Shown here: positions 27,401-37,104 of the stretch, piece after piece
Layout of the letters: the number at the start of each line of letters is the position of its first letter
How positions within the stretch are numbered: position 1 is the first letter of the stretch
Source of the DNA: Candidatus Nanopelagicales bacterium
GTDB taxonomy: Bacteria > Actinomycetota > Actinomycetes > Nanopelagicales > Nanopelagicaceae
Reading direction: 5' to 3'
Length of the DNA: 64,000 nucleotides
NCBI GenBank assembly: GCA_030830475.1
Contig: JAURMX010000035.1
Location: 1 to 64,000, forward strand
The notes under the pieces: generated by a model
What the model was told of the DNA's origin: nothing
The model's database searches: none
What the model saw: the letters and a program-made list of their open reading frames with translations, nothing else
Position numbers and translations under genes: made by a program

Positions 27401-27998
27401 TATGTTGGGTCTGTACGTCTCTGATCATCCATTACTGGGTGTAGAGCATGTACTGAAATCAGCTACCGATATAACAGTCAGTCAGATATTTGATGATGTA
27501 GTTGGACATGAACAAACTGTGACAATTGCAGGTTTGATAACAAGTGTGCAGCGCAAAGTAAGTAGGCAGGGACAATCCTGGGCGATTGTCACAATCGAAG
27601 ATTTAGAGGGCGCGATTGATGTGCGCTTTTTCTCGAGCACCTATCAGCAGCATGCTCTGAATTTAATTGAGGATCGAATAGTTGTTGTGAGGGGAAGAAT
27701 AGATAAGAGAGAAGAAACTCCCCAGGTAACCGCGATTGATTTATCAATTCCGGATATCAATCAAGCGCCTATTGGACCATTTGTGATTCGTTTAGAGGCT
27801 GAACGTTGCACACCACCAGTTGTCGATCGCATGAAGGAGATCCTGCGCTCTCATCCTGGAACTCGCGAAGTACACCTAAAGATTGAAGGTGGGGCGAAAA
27901 ACACAGTTTTACGTTTGGATGATGGATTAAAGGTGACCGCTTCTCCGAGTCTGAGCGCTGATTTGAAATCAATTTTGGGACCAGACTGTTTGGTTTAA
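24489..27998 (+). CDS. dnaE: DNA polymerase III subunit alpha
   Basis: Replicative polymerase catalytic subunit, 1169 aa, the usual size of actinobacterial DnaE1. The PHP domain is N-terminal (FVHLHVHTEYSMLDGAARI, AMTDHGNVFGAFDFYK), followed by the polymerase core with VGPGRGSAAGSLVSYALGIT and the catalytic acidic motif PDIDLDFDERRRGEMI. Then come the fingers with YRPGPMGVNAHNDY and AFNRAHSAGYGVVS, a helix-hairpin-helix region, and a C-terminal OB fold (TIAGLITSVQRKVSRQGQSWAIVTIEDLEG). The GTG start lacks a ribosome-binding site; a leaderless promoter is possible. Confidence 0.97.
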   Translation: MSQGFVHLHVHTEYSMLDGAARIETLAQEVASTGDGAIAMTDHGNVFGAFDFYKTMKKAGVKPIIGIEAYVAPESRFDKKRVKWAEGGEDDVSGGGAYTHMTILAEDNVGLANLFKLSSLASLEGFYYKPRMDREILSQYSQGLIATTGCPGGEIQTRIRMGAYKEARAAAASYRDIFGAENYFVEIMDHGIEIERRVKDDLLKLAKELGLPLLATNDLHYTYADDAKHHEALLCIQSGSTLADPKRFKFENSEFYLKDAATMRRIFKDIESACDNTLLIAERCNTTLRENENLLPKFPVPSGETEDSWLVKEAHKGLQNRFNNVIPDGYIERLNYELEVMTKMGFPGYFLVVADLVNHAISQGIRVGPGRGSAAGSLVSYALGITALDPIKHGLLFERFLNPERISMPDIDLDFDERRRGEMIRYATNKYGDDRVAQIITYGTIKSKQAIKDSTRVLGYPYAIGEKLTKALPPAIMGKDISLAGVFDNENDRYAEAQEFRNIYETDPDSKTIVDMARGLEGLKRQWGVHAAGVILSREPLLDVIPIHRREADGAIITQFDMGACESTGLLKMDFLGLRNLSVLDDCLLNIKNNQGKSLVLEDLPLSDQKTFELLSRGDTLGVFQLDSAPIRALLRSMVPDSFEDISAVIALYRPGPMGVNAHNDYADRKNKRKRIEPIHPELSEALKEILDDTYGLIVYQEQVMAIAQKLAGFSLGRADLLRKAMGKKNKEILDKEYVHFEAGMRANGFSSVAIEELWKTLIPFSDYAFNRAHSAGYGVVSFWTAYLKANYPTEYMAALLTSVRDDKDKSALYLNECRRMGIKVLPPDVNDSNGEYTPTGQDIRFGLAAIRNVGENVVSSIAKNRVEKGRYQSFGDFLSKVDVHVCNKKTIESLIKAGAFDSLGHSRKGLMNIYLEAIDSVMETKRAESIGQFDLFGGVNLASPSAVSGVELQIDEAEWEKALLLSYERDMLGLYVSDHPLLGVEHVLKSATDITVSQIFDDVVGHEQTVTIAGLITSVQRKVSRQGQSWAIVTIEDLEGAIDVRFFSSTYQQHALNLIEDRIVVVRGRIDKREETPQVTAIDLSIPDINQAPIGPFVIRLEAERCTPPVVDRMKEILRSHPGTREVHLKIEGGAKNTVLRLDDGLKVTASPSLSADLKSILGPDCLV

Positions 27999-28040
27999 CC
28001 CTCTGGTTTAAATAACATGCCGCGAATCTGCTTGTCGCTT

Positions 28041-28046
28041 TAGAAT
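28041..28046 (+). promoter_or_regulatory. Leaderless -10 element for hisD-hisC
   Basis: TAGAAT ends 6 bases before the GTG at 28053, so transcription would start on or beside that codon. This supports the GTG rather than the ATG six codons later as the hisD start. Confidence 0.55.
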
Positions 28047-28052
28047 AGGCAG

Positions 28053-29411
28053 GTGAGCGAGAGCGATTTTATGCGGGTTGTAGATCTACGCGGTCGCCAG
28101 TTATCAAAATCTGAGTATCAAAGATTATTGCCGCGCGCAGAGTTTGATATTGAGAACGCTCTAGTTGCAATCAAGCCAATCTTGCAAGCGGTTAAAGAGG
28201 GCGATGAATCAACCCTAAAAGAATTGAGTCTTAAATTTGACGGTGTAGCGCCGGAATCAATCCGCGTTCCAAAATCGGTAATTGATCAAGCATTGCAACA
28301 GCTTGATGTCGGACTCAAGCAGGTCATATTGGAGGCGATTCGAAGGGTTCGAGTAGTCCACCTTGATCAAAAGAGGGGGAGTACCACCACCCGTGTTGTT
28401 GATGGTGGAGAGGTCGAAGAGCGTTGGATCCCAGTTGATCGAGTTGGCTTGTATGTGCCAGGTGGCAAAGCGGTATATCCCAGCTCGGTAATTATGAACG
28501 CGGTTCCAGCACATATTGCTGGCGTAAAAAGTATTGCACTAGCGTCACCAGCACAAAAAGAAAATGATGGCTGGCCTCATCCCACAATCCTGGCAACCTG
28601 TGCATTGTTGGGAATTGACGAGGTATATGCAATGGGTGGCGCTCAGGCGATTGCTGCATTTGCCTACGGTGTAAATTCAAAACCAAATAACTTTGATAAC
28701 GCAGTTCTGGAAAAAGTTGATTTAGTAACAGGTCCAGGCAACATATATGTTGCCGCAGCAAAGCGGGCATTACGAGGAGTCATCGGAATTGATTCAGAGG
28801 CTGGCCCAACCGAGATTGCGGTAGTGGCTGATGCAACAGCATTAGCAAGTGATGTTGCAACAGATCTAATTAGCCAGGCAGAACATGACACGATTGCCGC
28901 GGCTGTTTTAATTACAGATTCATCGGAATTAGTTCAACAAGTTCAAAGAGAGCTAACCAAGCGAGTTACAAAAACCAAACACTCAGACCGTATCAAAGAG
29001 GCTTTACAGGGTATTCAATCAGCAATTGCGATCACTGATGATTTGGCACAATCTCTAGCGGTTGCAAACGCGTATGCTGCCGAGCATCTCGAGCTGCAGG
29101 TCGCAAATCCAAAAAAGACTAGCCTTGAAATTAGAAATGCTGGTGCGGTATTTCTAGGTCGATTCTCGCCAGTTTCCTTGGGAGATTATTTAGCTGGCTC
29201 CAATCATGTGCTCCCTACTGGTGGATGTGCCTGTCATTCCAGCGGTGTTTCAGTTCAAACATTTTTACGAGGTCTGCACTTTATTGATTACAACGAGCGT
29301 GCTCTTAGAGAGATTGCTTCGAGCGTAATTACCTTTGCCAATGCCGAAGATTTGCCGGCACATGGAGAGGCTATTGCGGCTAGATTTGAAGAGCCGGGCG
29401 ATATTAAATGA
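28053..29411 (+). CDS. hisD: Histidinol dehydrogenase
   Basis: Zinc-dependent enzyme of 452 aa catalysing the last two oxidations from histidinol to histidine. Signature stretches include [64 protein letters not shown] and [18 protein letters not shown], with zinc ligands in QAEHD and the DYLAGSNH region. An ATG at 28071 (MRVVDLRG) is an alternative start; the GTG is favoured by the -10 spacing. It opens the his block, with hisC overlapping its end by ATGA. hisG and hisE are not in the window. Confidence 0.96.
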   Translation: MSESDFMRVVDLRGRQLSKSEYQRLLPRAEFDIENALVAIKPILQAVKEGDESTLKELSLKFDGVAPESIRVPKSVIDQALQQLDVGLKQVILEAIRRVRVVHLDQKRGSTTTRVVDGGEVEERWIPVDRVGLYVPGGKAVYPSSVIMNAVPAHIAGVKSIALASPAQKENDGWPHPTILATCALLGIDEVYAMGGAQAIAAFAYGVNSKPNNFDNAVLEKVDLVTGPGNIYVAAAKRALRGVIGIDSEAGPTEIAVVADATALASDVATDLISQAEHDTIAAAVLITDSSELVQQVQRELTKRVTKTKHSDRIKEALQGIQSAIAITDDLAQSLAVANAYAAEHLELQVANPKKTSLEIRNAGAVFLGRFSPVSLGDYLAGSNHVLPTGGCACHSSGVSVQTFLRGLHFIDYNERALREIASSVITFANAEDLPAHGEAIAARFEEPGDIK

Positions 29412-30502
29412 ACCAACGTTGGCCGGAGTGGCTCTCGCTAAATTCGAATATCCGTGAGCTGAAGCCTTATGGCGCGCCGCAGATTCCAGCACAGGTGCGG
29501 TTGAATACAAATGAGAATCCATACCCTTTAGATGAAAGCTTGCAGAACAAGATTATCTCTGAGATTTCACAGCGAGTCTCTAATTTAAATCGCTATCCAG
29601 ACCGTGATGCGATTGAGCTACGAACTACTTTGGCTGAATATATAAATGGTATTTCAAATACTGATTTCAGTTATGAACATATCTGGGCCGCCAACGGCAG
29701 TAACGAGATATTGCAAAGCATTGTTCTGGCCTTTGCTGGCGATGTCATGGGGTTCGAACCCTCGTATTCCATGCATCCGCTCATAACGAAATCAGTTGGA
29801 AAAAAATGGATTTCAATCTCAAGAGGGCCAGATTTTGAATTTCAGTTGGAAGTGGCAACTGAAGCGATTAAGCAACATAGGCCTGGAATTGTTTTCCTAA
29901 CCACTCCAAACAACCCTACTGGCGGATCCATTTCACTAGCCGATGTTGCAGAGGTTGCAAAGGTCGCATTAGCAGTAGGAGCGATTCTGGTAGTTGATGA
30001 GGCGTACTCCGAGTTCTCTAAAGAGAGTTCCTCCGTCACATTAATAAAAGACCACCCAAATCTGATTGTTTCTCGAACCATGAGCAAAGCCTTCGCCTTT
30101 GCTGGGGCCCGTCTTGGTTACATGATTTCCAATCCAACAATGGTTGAGGCGATGTTATTAGTAAGACTTCCTTATCACTTGAGCGAATTGACTCAGGCTG
30201 CGGCGCTCGCCGCTTTGAAAAATCGAACCGCTTTACAGCAGCAGGTTGAACAAATAAAACAATCTAGAGATCTTCTCGTCGAAGAGTTATTAAAGATTGG
30301 ATTACATGTGGTCTCTTCAGATGCCAATTTTGTAATGTTCTCTGGATTTAAAGTTTCTTCCCAAGAGTTTTGGCAAAGGTTGGTTGATCGGGATGTACTT
30401 GTTAGAGATGTTGGCATTCCTGGTTATCTTAGGGTGACAATTGGAACCGAGGCTGAAAACAAAGCTTTTTTGACGGCGCTGCTACAGGCCTTGAACCTTT
30501 AA
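29408..30502 (+). CDS. hisC: Histidinol-phosphate aminotransferase
   Basis: PLP aminotransferase of fold type I, 364 aa, converting imidazole-acetol phosphate and glutamate to histidinol phosphate. Evidence: [14 protein letters not shown] at the N-terminus, [41 protein letters not shown], the Schiff-base lysine K227 in [17 protein letters not shown], and [15 protein letters not shown] at the end. Context inside his makes HisC the best call within this broad family. Coupled to hisD by a 4-base overlap; a short gap with its own promoter-like element precedes hisB. Confidence 0.95.
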   Translation: MNQRWPEWLSLNSNIRELKPYGAPQIPAQVRLNTNENPYPLDESLQNKIISEISQRVSNLNRYPDRDAIELRTTLAEYINGISNTDFSYEHIWAANGSNEILQSIVLAFAGDVMGFEPSYSMHPLITKSVGKKWISISRGPDFEFQLEVATEAIKQHRPGIVFLTTPNNPTGGSISLADVAEVAKVALAVGAILVVDEAYSEFSKESSSVTLIKDHPNLIVSRTMSKAFAFAGARLGYMISNPTMVEAMLLVRLPYHLSELTQAAALAALKNRTALQQQVEQIKQSRDLLVEELLKIGLHVVSSDANFVMFSGFKVSSQEFWQRLVDRDVLVRDVGIPGYLRVTIGTEAENKAFLTALLQALNL

Positions 30503-30539
30503 GCCCATTATCCGGTCGCCCCAGCCCTACTTGATGGGG

Positions 30540-30545
30540 GATAAT
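30540..30545 (+). promoter_or_regulatory. Possible leaderless -10 of hisB
   Basis: GATAAT ends 7 bases before the hisB ATG. It directly follows an inverted repeat, CCCCA/TGGGG, in the 50-base gap after hisC. The first base departs from the usual TANNNT form, so support is moderate. Confidence 0.35.
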
Positions 30546-30552
30546 TCACCTT

Positions 30553-31146
30553 ATGACCAATCCAAGATCTGCCCGCGTTGAGCGCACCACCAAAGAGTCC
30601 TCAGTTCTGGTTGAACTCAAAATAGATGGGACCGGAGTTATAGATGTCTCTACCGGAGTTCCATTCTTCGACCACATGATTTCACAACTTGGTAAGCACT
30701 CTGGATTTGACCTAAAGGTAAAAACAACCGGTGATGTTGATGTCGATTCTCACCACACTGTTGAAGACACCTCACTGGCATTTGGTCAGGCGTTGAGAGA
30801 GGCGTTGGGAGACAAATCCGGAATTAGGAGATTTGGAAACTCACTTGTTCCTCTGGATGAGGTTTTGGTGCAGGTCGCGGTCGATCTCTCTGGTCGTCCC
30901 TATTTAGTACACCGCCAGCCTGAGATTGTGGAGTTGATTGGAACTTTTGATACCACTCTTGGAAAACATATTTGGGAGTCGATCGTTGCAGAGGCGCGCA
31001 TTGGGCTACACATAAGGGTTCTAGAAGGAAGAAATGCGCACCATGTTTTGGAAGCACAGTTCAAAGCTGTAGCGCAAGCCTTTAAAGATGCGGTGGCTTT
31101 AGATTCTCGCACCTCCGGCGTTCCCTCCACCAAAGGCGTTCTTTGA
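30553..31146 (+). CDS. hisB: Imidazoleglycerol-phosphate dehydratase
   Basis: Manganese-dependent dehydratase of 197 aa, monofunctional (no phosphatase domain), converting imidazoleglycerol phosphate to imidazole-acetol phosphate. Both metal-binding motifs are present: DVDVDSHHTVEDTSLAFGQAL, and the later HIRVLEGRNAHHVLEAQFKA. GVPFFDHMISQLGKHSGFDL is an early signature. Its TGA overlaps the hisH start by 4 bases. The histidinol-phosphatase needed for the pathway must be encoded elsewhere. Confidence 0.96.
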   Translation: MTNPRSARVERTTKESSVLVELKIDGTGVIDVSTGVPFFDHMISQLGKHSGFDLKVKTTGDVDVDSHHTVEDTSLAFGQALREALGDKSGIRRFGNSLVPLDEVLVQVAVDLSGRPYLVHRQPEIVELIGTFDTTLGKHIWESIVAEARIGLHIRVLEGRNAHHVLEAQFKAVAQAFKDAVALDSRTSGVPSTKGVL

Positions 31147-31748
31147 TAGCGATTCTCGATTATGGATCAGGCAACATTAGATCTGCACAACGGGCCTGCG
31201 AAAAAACCGGAGCTGAGGTCGTAATCACCTCTGATTTCAAAACCGCTTTAGCGGCCGATGGATTAGTTATTCCAGGAGTTGGAGCCTTCGGTGCGTGCAT
31301 GAAGGGTTTAAGAGCGGTTAGAGGTGAGGAGTTAATAAAGGAACGGTTAGAACTCGGACGCAAAATATTAGGAATCTGTGTCGGAATGCAGGTCTTTTTT
31401 GCGGAAAGTGATGAGTTGTTTAATGGCGAGCGAACTAGCGGAGTTGGGATTTTTCCCCAAAAGGTTGAGAAATTATCGGCCCCAGTTCTGCCCCATATCG
31501 GTTGGAGCGAGATAGAGAGTAAAAATAACTCCGGTTCATTTGCTGATCTAAACGGTGAGAGATTTTATTTTGTGCATAGCTACGCGGTAAAGTCGGAGGT
31601 ATCTGAAGCTGCAAATATCAATTGCAATTATGGTGACAACTTCATCGCGGCTATTGAAACCGATTTGATAACCGCAACCCAGTTTCATCCAGAGAAAAGC
31701 GGAGATGCAGGGTTAAAGTTAATTAATAATTGGGTGGCATCTTTATGA
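31143..31748 (+). CDS. hisH: Imidazole glycerol phosphate synthase, glutaminase subunit
   Basis: Class I glutamine amidotransferase subunit of 201 aa that supplies ammonia to HisF. The catalytic triad is visible: Cys79 in [11 protein letters not shown] and His/Glu in [12 protein letters not shown]. The start appears to be TTG at 31143 (overlap TTGA with hisB), because [15 protein letters not shown], the family N-terminus, follows immediately and no other start codon fits. The stop overlaps the next gene as ATGA. Confidence 0.95.
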   Translation: MIAILDYGSGNIRSAQRACEKTGAEVVITSDFKTALAADGLVIPGVGAFGACMKGLRAVRGEELIKERLELGRKILGICVGMQVFFAESDELFNGERTSGVGIFPQKVEKLSAPVLPHIGWSEIESKNNSGSFADLNGERFYFVHSYAVKSEVSEAANINCNYGDNFIAAIETDLITATQFHPEKSGDAGLKLINNWVASL

Positions 31749-32488
31749 AACCACTTGAGTTATTACCTGCCGTTGATGTTAGGGAGGGTCAAGCTGTCCG
31801 CTTGGTGCAAGGCGAGTTGAGCGCTCAATCCAACTATGGAGCACCTTTAGAAGCTGCGCTTGATTTTCAAAATGCCGGGGCGGAGTGGATACATTTGGTC
31901 GATCTCGATGCAGCATTTGGTTCGGGTTCTAACCATGAGTTACTTGCTGAAGTTATTGGTAAGTTGGACATTAAGGTTGAGTTATCTGGTGGCATTCGCG
32001 ATGAAGAGAGCTTACTGAGAGCCCTTTCAACCGGTTGTGCACGCATTAACTTGGGCACCGCAGCACTTGAAAACCCAGATTGGACCGCTTCAGTCATTGC
32101 CAGATTTGGTGAGCGTATTGCGGTTGGACTAGATGTTCGTGGTCGCACTTTAGCTGCTAGAGGTTGGACCAAAGAGGGCGGCGATCTTTTTGAAACCTTA
32201 CAGAGATTAGATTCAGATGGCTGCGCTCGATTTGTTGTTACCGATGTAAATAAAGATGGAACCCTGCAGGGCCCAAATATCGAACTACTCAGACAGGTTT
32301 GTAACGCTACTAATCGTCCGATAATTGCATCTGGTGGCGTATCAAAACTGCAGGACTTAAAAGATCTACGAGCGCTTACTGAAATTGGTGTTGAGGGTGC
32401 GATAGTAGGAAAGGCTCTCTACGCCGGTGCATTCACCTTGCCGCAGGCAATCGAGGTTGCTTACACTTCAAAAGGAATGGCGCAATAA
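31745..32488 (+). CDS. priA: Phosphoribosyl isomerase A (HisA/TrpF-type, PriA)
   Basis: TIM-barrel isomerase of 247 aa. The catalytic Asp is D11 in [19 protein letters not shown], with [18 protein letters not shown] and [13 protein letters not shown]. The segment [20 protein letters not shown] closely matches the RGW loop of mycobacterial PriA, a bifunctional enzyme doing both the HisA and the TrpF reactions. No trpF lies among the trp genes downstream, which fits a dual role. The ATG overlaps the hisH stop (ATGA); a TTG five codons earlier is unnecessary. Confidence 0.93.
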   Translation: MKPLELLPAVDVREGQAVRLVQGELSAQSNYGAPLEAALDFQNAGAEWIHLVDLDAAFGSGSNHELLAEVIGKLDIKVELSGGIRDEESLLRALSTGCARINLGTAALENPDWTASVIARFGERIAVGLDVRGRTLAARGWTKEGGDLFETLQRLDSDGCARFVVTDVNKDGTLQGPNIELLRQVCNATNRPIIASGGVSKLQDLKDLRALTEIGVEGAIVGKALYAGAFTLPQAIEVAYTSKGMAQ

Positions 32489-32491
32489 ATC

Positions 32492-33274
32492 ATGTCTCTA
32501 GCCACCAGAATTATTCCCTGCTTAGATGTTTCAAATGGTCGGGTAGTAAAAGGAATCAACTTTAAGAACCTAGTTGATGCCGGTAATCCGGTTGAGATGG
32601 CCCGGGTTTACAGCGAAGAAGGGGCTGATGAGATTACCTTTCTAGATATCTCAGCTAGTGTTGAAAATAGAAAGACGACTTTAGATGTAGTTAGCGCGAC
32701 TGCAGATGAGGTCTTCATTCCACTCACAGTTGGGGGAGGCATCTCATCGGCTAGCGATGTTGATCAATTGCTGCGTGCTGGTGCTGACAAAATCTCTGTG
32801 AACACTGCAGCAATAAATAATCCAAATCTCATTAATGAAATTAGCGATAGATTTGGTGCTCAAGTTTTGGTAATTTCTATTGATGCCAAAAGAGGTCGAA
32901 CTGAATCTGGTTTTGAAGTTACAACTCATGGTGGTCGCAACTCCACAGGCATCGACACCTTCAAATGGATTGAACAGGCGATTTCACGTGGTGCTGGAGA
33001 GATACTTTTGAACTCTATGGATATGGATGGCACCAGAGCGGGCTACGATTTAGAGCTCATAAGAAGAGTTAGAGAGATCTCCTCAGTTCCGGTAATTGCC
33101 AGCGGAGGGGCTGGCGACCTTGATGATTTCGGAAAAGCAATTGAGTCTGGCGCCGATGCCTTGCTTGCGGCCAGCGTTTTTCATTTTGGTATCTACCGAA
33201 TTAGCGATATCAAGCGGGATCTATCTCGTAAAGGTTTCACGGTGCGGCAGAGCTCCACTTTAGGGGAGAATTAA
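32492..33274 (+). CDS. hisF: Imidazole glycerol phosphate synthase, cyclase subunit
   Basis: TIM-barrel synthase of 260 aa that partners HisH, making imidazoleglycerol phosphate and AICAR. The first catalytic Asp is in [20 protein letters not shown] and the second in [44 protein letters not shown] and [12 protein letters not shown] are typical. It begins 3 bases after priA, with AGGAA upstream as a possible ribosome-binding site. Confidence 0.97.
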   Translation: MSLATRIIPCLDVSNGRVVKGINFKNLVDAGNPVEMARVYSEEGADEITFLDISASVENRKTTLDVVSATADEVFIPLTVGGGISSASDVDQLLRAGADKISVNTAAINNPNLINEISDRFGAQVLVISIDAKRGRTESGFEVTTHGGRNSTGIDTFKWIEQAISRGAGEILLNSMDMDGTRAGYDLELIRRVREISSVPVIASGGAGDLDDFGKAIESGADALLAASVFHFGIYRISDIKRDLSRKGFTVRQSSTLGEN

Positions 33275-33277
33275 GAG

Positions 33278-33604
33278 ATGCTCACCAAGTTATTGGCCAA
33301 TTTCACAGATGATCAGCAGTTACTGCCTGCCATCGTTCAGGATGCCAATAGCAAAGAGGTCTTGATGTTGGCCTGGGTAAATAAAGAAGCCCTCGAGACA
33401 ACCGCCAGGACTAAGCAGGCCACATTCTGGAGTCGAAGCAGAAAAGAAATTTGGGTTAAAGGGCAAACCTCTGGAAATAAGCAAGAGGTGATCTCAATTA
33501 AATTTGATTGCGACTCGGATGCTTTCTTGTTTTTGGTACATAGCCATGGTCCAGCTTGTCATACTGGAGAGAACTCCTGTTTTTACTCAGAGATAGCTCT
33601 CTAA
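33278..33604 (+). CDS. hisI: Phosphoribosyl-AMP cyclohydrolase
   Basis: Zinc enzyme of 108 aa opening the purine ring of PR-AMP in the third step of histidine synthesis. The motifs LPAIVQDANSKEVLMLAWVNKEAL, FWSRSRKEIWVKG and the metal site KFDCDSDAFLFLVHSHGPACHTGENSCFY are present. It is the stand-alone form without a HisE domain. It lies 3 bases after hisF and is followed by trpE after 2 bases, so the his and trp blocks may be one transcript. Confidence 0.95.
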   Translation: MLTKLLANFTDDQQLLPAIVQDANSKEVLMLAWVNKEALETTARTKQATFWSRSRKEIWVKGQTSGNKQEVISIKFDCDSDAFLFLVHSHGPACHTGENSCFYSEIAL

Positions 33605-33606
33605 AC

Positions 33607-35103
33607 ATGGATTTGTTAACACTCGCACAATTTCGTGAATACGCCAAAATCTTTAATGTAATTCCAGTTGCAAAGCGTTTTGTGGCAGACGGCGAGACGC
33701 CGTTAGCTCTGTACAGCAAACTAACTGGGAATCGAGAGAATAGTTTCCTCTTGGAATCAGCTGAACATGGTGGAGCTTGGTCTCGCTACTCCTTTATCGG
33801 AGTTAATAGCGAAGCCACTTTGACAGAGAAAAACGGTCTGGCACATTGGTTAGGAGTGATGCCTGCTGGCGCTCCTAGTCAAATGGATCCTCTAGAAGCA
33901 TTGAATATCGCTAGCAAACATTTACGTTCGCCGAAAATTCCTGGTCTACCGCCATTAACTGGTGGCTTAGTTGGTTATATGGGTTATGACGCAGTGCGTC
34001 GGTTAGAGAAACTTCCACAATTAGCAACAGATGAACTGCAACTTCCAGAGATAGCTTTCATGCTGACAACAGATTTGGCTGTTTATGATCATTTACAAGG
34101 CACAGTAACTTTAATTGCCAATGCAATAAATTGGGATGGTTCAGATGCCCGGGTGGATCAGGCATATGAGTCGGCTTTGTCACGGTTAGAGGTAATGGAG
34201 ACCGCACTGAATTCAGATACCAAGAGCTCAGTTATGCAATTACCTGCGGTCCCTCGGTTAAATTTCGCTCGCAATATGGAAAGTTCCACCTACAAAGAGC
34301 ACATTGCTTCTATTAAGGAAGAGATTAAATCTGGCGAGGCGTTTCAAATAGTTCTATCTCAGCGTTTCACAATGGAGTGTGCGGCCGATGCTTTAGATGT
34401 TTATCGGATGCTTAGATTAAGAAATCCAAGTCCTTACATGTATCTCTTTAGATTTACCGATGGGTTAAACATCGTTGGCTCGAGTCCAGAGGCGCTGGTC
34501 AAGGTTAATGAACGCGAGGTAATGGTCCATCCCATCGCTGGCACTAGAAAACGCTCTTCAAATCCAGAGGAGGATCAAAGACTGGGTGATGAGTTGCTGG
34601 CAGATCCCAAAGAGCGCGCTGAACATTTGATGTTGGTTGATTTGGGAAGAAATGATTTAGGAAGGGTCTGTGATCCGGGTACGGTAAATGTTGTTGAGTT
34701 TATGCAAATTGAAAGATACTCACATGTTATGCATATTGTTTCGACTGTCACAGGATCTTTAGCGGAAAAGCACTCTCCGGTAGAGGCGTTGTATGCGGTC
34801 TTTCCAGCGGGAACATTGTCCGGTGCGCCAAAGCCAAGGGCGATGGAGATTATCGAAGAGCATGAACCAACGCGTCGGGGAATTTATGGTGGGGCGATTG
34901 GTTATGTAGATTTTGTTGGCAATCTAGATACCTGTATCGCCATTAGAACCGCGGTAATAAAAGATGGTAAAGCGTTTGTACAGGCTGGTGCTGGAATCGT
35001 CGCTGATTCAAATCCGAGTAGTGAAGATGAAGAGTGTTTGAACAAAGCGGCAGCGGTTTTAACGGCCATCTCTATGGCTAACCTGCTCGAGAAGAATAAT
35101 TAG
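33607..35103 (+). CDS. trpE: Anthranilate synthase component I
   Basis: Chorismate-utilising enzyme of 498 aa, making anthranilate with ammonia from a TrpG subunit. The tryptophan feedback-site segment FLLESAEHGGAWSRYSFIG is near the N-terminus. The C-terminal chorismate-binding domain has SGEAFQIVLSQRF, HPIAGTRKRSSNPEEDQRL, LVDLGRNDLGRV, VFPAGTLSGAPKPRAMEII and GIYGGAIGYVDF. The ATG at 33607 is preferred over frame-extending starts inside hisI. No trpG is adjacent; a glutaminase subunit elsewhere is needed unless ammonia is used directly. Confidence 0.96.
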   Translation: MDLLTLAQFREYAKIFNVIPVAKRFVADGETPLALYSKLTGNRENSFLLESAEHGGAWSRYSFIGVNSEATLTEKNGLAHWLGVMPAGAPSQMDPLEALNIASKHLRSPKIPGLPPLTGGLVGYMGYDAVRRLEKLPQLATDELQLPEIAFMLTTDLAVYDHLQGTVTLIANAINWDGSDARVDQAYESALSRLEVMETALNSDTKSSVMQLPAVPRLNFARNMESSTYKEHIASIKEEIKSGEAFQIVLSQRFTMECAADALDVYRMLRLRNPSPYMYLFRFTDGLNIVGSSPEALVKVNEREVMVHPIAGTRKRSSNPEEDQRLGDELLADPKERAEHLMLVDLGRNDLGRVCDPGTVNVVEFMQIERYSHVMHIVSTVTGSLAEKHSPVEALYAVFPAGTLSGAPKPRAMEIIEEHEPTRRGIYGGAIGYVDFVGNLDTCIAIRTAVIKDGKAFVQAGAGIVADSNPSSEDEECLNKAAAVLTAISMANLLEKNN

Positions 35104-35105
35104 CC

Positions 35106-35888
35106 ATGAGTGTATTGAGTTCAATTATTGAAGGAGTTCTGGCGGATTTAGAAACGCGAAAACTCTCAAATTCACAATTGGATGAAACACTAAGTGCGGC
35201 ACCAAATGTCAGAGATCCATTGGTGTCACTTAGTCGAAATCCCTTATCCGTAATAGCTGAAGTCAAAAGATCATCACCCAGTAAGGGTGCTTTGGCTGAA
35301 ATTCCAGAGCCCGCAACTCTAGCCAGGAGATATGAATCGGCTGGAGCTTCGGTTGTTAGCGTTCTTACCGAGCAGAGACGTTTTGGTGGTTCACTAAAGG
35401 ATTTACATCAAGTTCGAGATGAGATTCAACTTCCCGTATTACGTAAAGACTTCATTGTGAATGAGTATCTGGTTAAGGAGAGTCGTGCTTATGGTGCAGA
35501 TCTACTCCTACTAATCGTTGCCGCATTGGATGATTACCAACTTAGAGATTTGTACTCTCTAGCTAACGAGTTAGGGATGAAGGTTTTGGTCGAAGTGCAT
35601 GATCAATCGGAGCTGGAAAGAGCTTTGGCAATAAATCCGGAGATTATTGGGGTTAACTCGCGTAACCTAAAAACTCTAGAGATTGATCGAAAGAACTTTG
35701 ATGCACTTTTGCCCAACATTCCTCCAACAATTTACCGTGTGGCGGAATCTGGAATTAGCGAGCGCGATCAGGTCAAGGCGGCATATCAGTTAGGTGCTAA
35801 CGCGGTTTTGGTGGGTGAAAGCCTAGTTAAGTCTGATTCACCAGAGTCTTTAATCGCAGAGTTCTTAAATGTCGCGATCGGCAATTAA
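35106..35888 (+). CDS. trpC: Indole-3-glycerol phosphate synthase
   Basis: TIM-barrel enzyme of 260 aa forming indole-3-glycerol phosphate. VIAEVKRSSPSKGAL carries the catalytic lysine, followed by SVLTEQRRFGGSLKDL, VLRKDFIVNEYLV, VEVHDQSELERAL, GVNSRNLKTLEID and VAESGIS. It starts 2 bases after trpE. The small membrane-protein gene found between trpE and trpC in many Actinobacteria is absent, as is a fused trpF domain. Confidence 0.97.
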   Translation: MSVLSSIIEGVLADLETRKLSNSQLDETLSAAPNVRDPLVSLSRNPLSVIAEVKRSSPSKGALAEIPEPATLARRYESAGASVVSVLTEQRRFGGSLKDLHQVRDEIQLPVLRKDFIVNEYLVKESRAYGADLLLLIVAALDDYQLRDLYSLANELGMKVLVEVHDQSELERALAINPEIIGVNSRNLKTLEIDRKNFDALLPNIPPTIYRVAESGISERDQVKAAYQLGANAVLVGESLVKSDSPESLIAEFLNVAIGN

Positions 35889-35892
35889 CCCG

Positions 35893-35898
35893 TAAGAT
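35893..35898 (+). promoter_or_regulatory. Leaderless -10 element for trpB-trpA
   Basis: TAAGAT ends 6 bases before the trpB ATG in a 16-base gap. There is no ribosome-binding site, so trpB may be separately transcribed as a leaderless message. Confidence 0.5.
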
Positions 35899-35904
35899 TT
35901 CATC

Positions 35905-37095
35905 ATGGAGCAATCAAAGATTATCGGACACTTTGGACCTTATGGCGGTCGCTTTGTTCCTGAGGCTTTGATAGCTGCTCTAGAAGAGTTGGAGGCAGCA
36001 CACGTTGCTGCTTCGATTGATCCCGATTTTCAAACTGAACTTAGCAATTTACACAAGACCTATACGGGTCGGCCATCGATAATTACTGAGGCTAAGCGTT
36101 TTGCAGCCCATGCCGGTAATGCAAGAATTCTTTTAAAGCGGGAAGATCTCAATCACACCGGCAGTCATAAAATAAATAATGTTTTAGGTCAAGCGCTGCT
36201 CACAAAGCGAATGGGTAAAAAGCGCATCATCGCAGAAACTGGAGCAGGGCAACATGGTGTCGCCTCAGCAACCGCAGCAGCTTTATTGGGCTTGGAGTGC
36301 GTTGTTTATATGGGAGAAGAGGACACCAAGCGGCAATCACTAAATGTTGCTCGCATGAAATTATTAGGGGCAACAGTTGTTCCAGTAACCACTGGTTCTA
36401 AAACATTGAAGGATGCAATTAATGAAGCGATGCGGGATTGGGTAACAAATGTTGAAACTACTCATTACCTATTAGGTACAGTCGCAGGTCCCCATCCATT
36501 TCCCACAATAGTTCGGGATTTTCATCGCATCATCGGAGTTGAAGCGAGAGAACAGGTTTTGCAATTAACTGGCCGATTACCAGATGCGGTTTTAGCCTGT
36601 GTTGGCGGCGGATCAAATGCAATTGGAATATTTCACCCCTTTATCGATGATAAAGATGTGAGGCTTATTGGTTTAGAGGCTGGCGGATCAGGGGTGGAAA
36701 CCGGAAAGCATGCAGCAACGATTGTGGGAGGAACCCCAGGTGTTTTGCATGGAACCCGTACCTATGTGTTACAGGATGAAAATGGACAGACTGTTGAGTC
36801 CCACTCAATTTCAGCCGGGTTGGATTATCCGGGAGTAGGTCCTGAGCATGCCTTCTTGCACGATATTGGTCGAGCTGAATACCGCGCGATTACCGATGAT
36901 CAAGCGATGCATGCCTTTGCACTTCTTTCAAAAACTGAAGGAATTATTCCTGCCATTGAAACAGCGCATGCCTTGGCCGGAGCCTTACAAATTGGTAATG
37001 AATTAGGTGAAGGTGCGATTATTCTGATAAACCTCTCTGGCCGTGGAGATAAGGATGTGCAAACCGCGGCAAACTACTTTGGAATTCCACTTTAA
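35905..37095 (+). CDS. trpB: Tryptophan synthase beta chain
   Basis: PLP enzyme of 396 aa condensing indole with serine. [17 protein letters not shown] opens the protein; the Schiff-base lysine is K89 in [33 protein letters not shown], the phosphate-binding [12 protein letters not shown] and [14 protein letters not shown] are all TrpB1 signatures. It lies 16 bases after trpC with its own promoter-like element and 9 bases before trpA. Confidence 0.98.
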   Translation: MEQSKIIGHFGPYGGRFVPEALIAALEELEAAHVAASIDPDFQTELSNLHKTYTGRPSIITEAKRFAAHAGNARILLKREDLNHTGSHKINNVLGQALLTKRMGKKRIIAETGAGQHGVASATAAALLGLECVVYMGEEDTKRQSLNVARMKLLGATVVPVTTGSKTLKDAINEAMRDWVTNVETTHYLLGTVAGPHPFPTIVRDFHRIIGVEAREQVLQLTGRLPDAVLACVGGGSNAIGIFHPFIDDKDVRLIGLEAGGSGVETGKHAATIVGGTPGVLHGTRTYVLQDENGQTVESHSISAGLDYPGVGPEHAFLHDIGRAEYRAITDDQAMHAFALLSKTEGIIPAIETAHALAGALQIGNELGEGAIILINLSGRGDKDVQTAANYFGIPL

Positions 37096-37104
37096 AAACA
37101 CAAC

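Noticed and set aside
33556-33606. Longer N-terminus of trpE inside hisI
   Set aside because: The extension reads through the hisI zinc-site codons in another frame, and the ATG at 33607 begins the family-like sequence.
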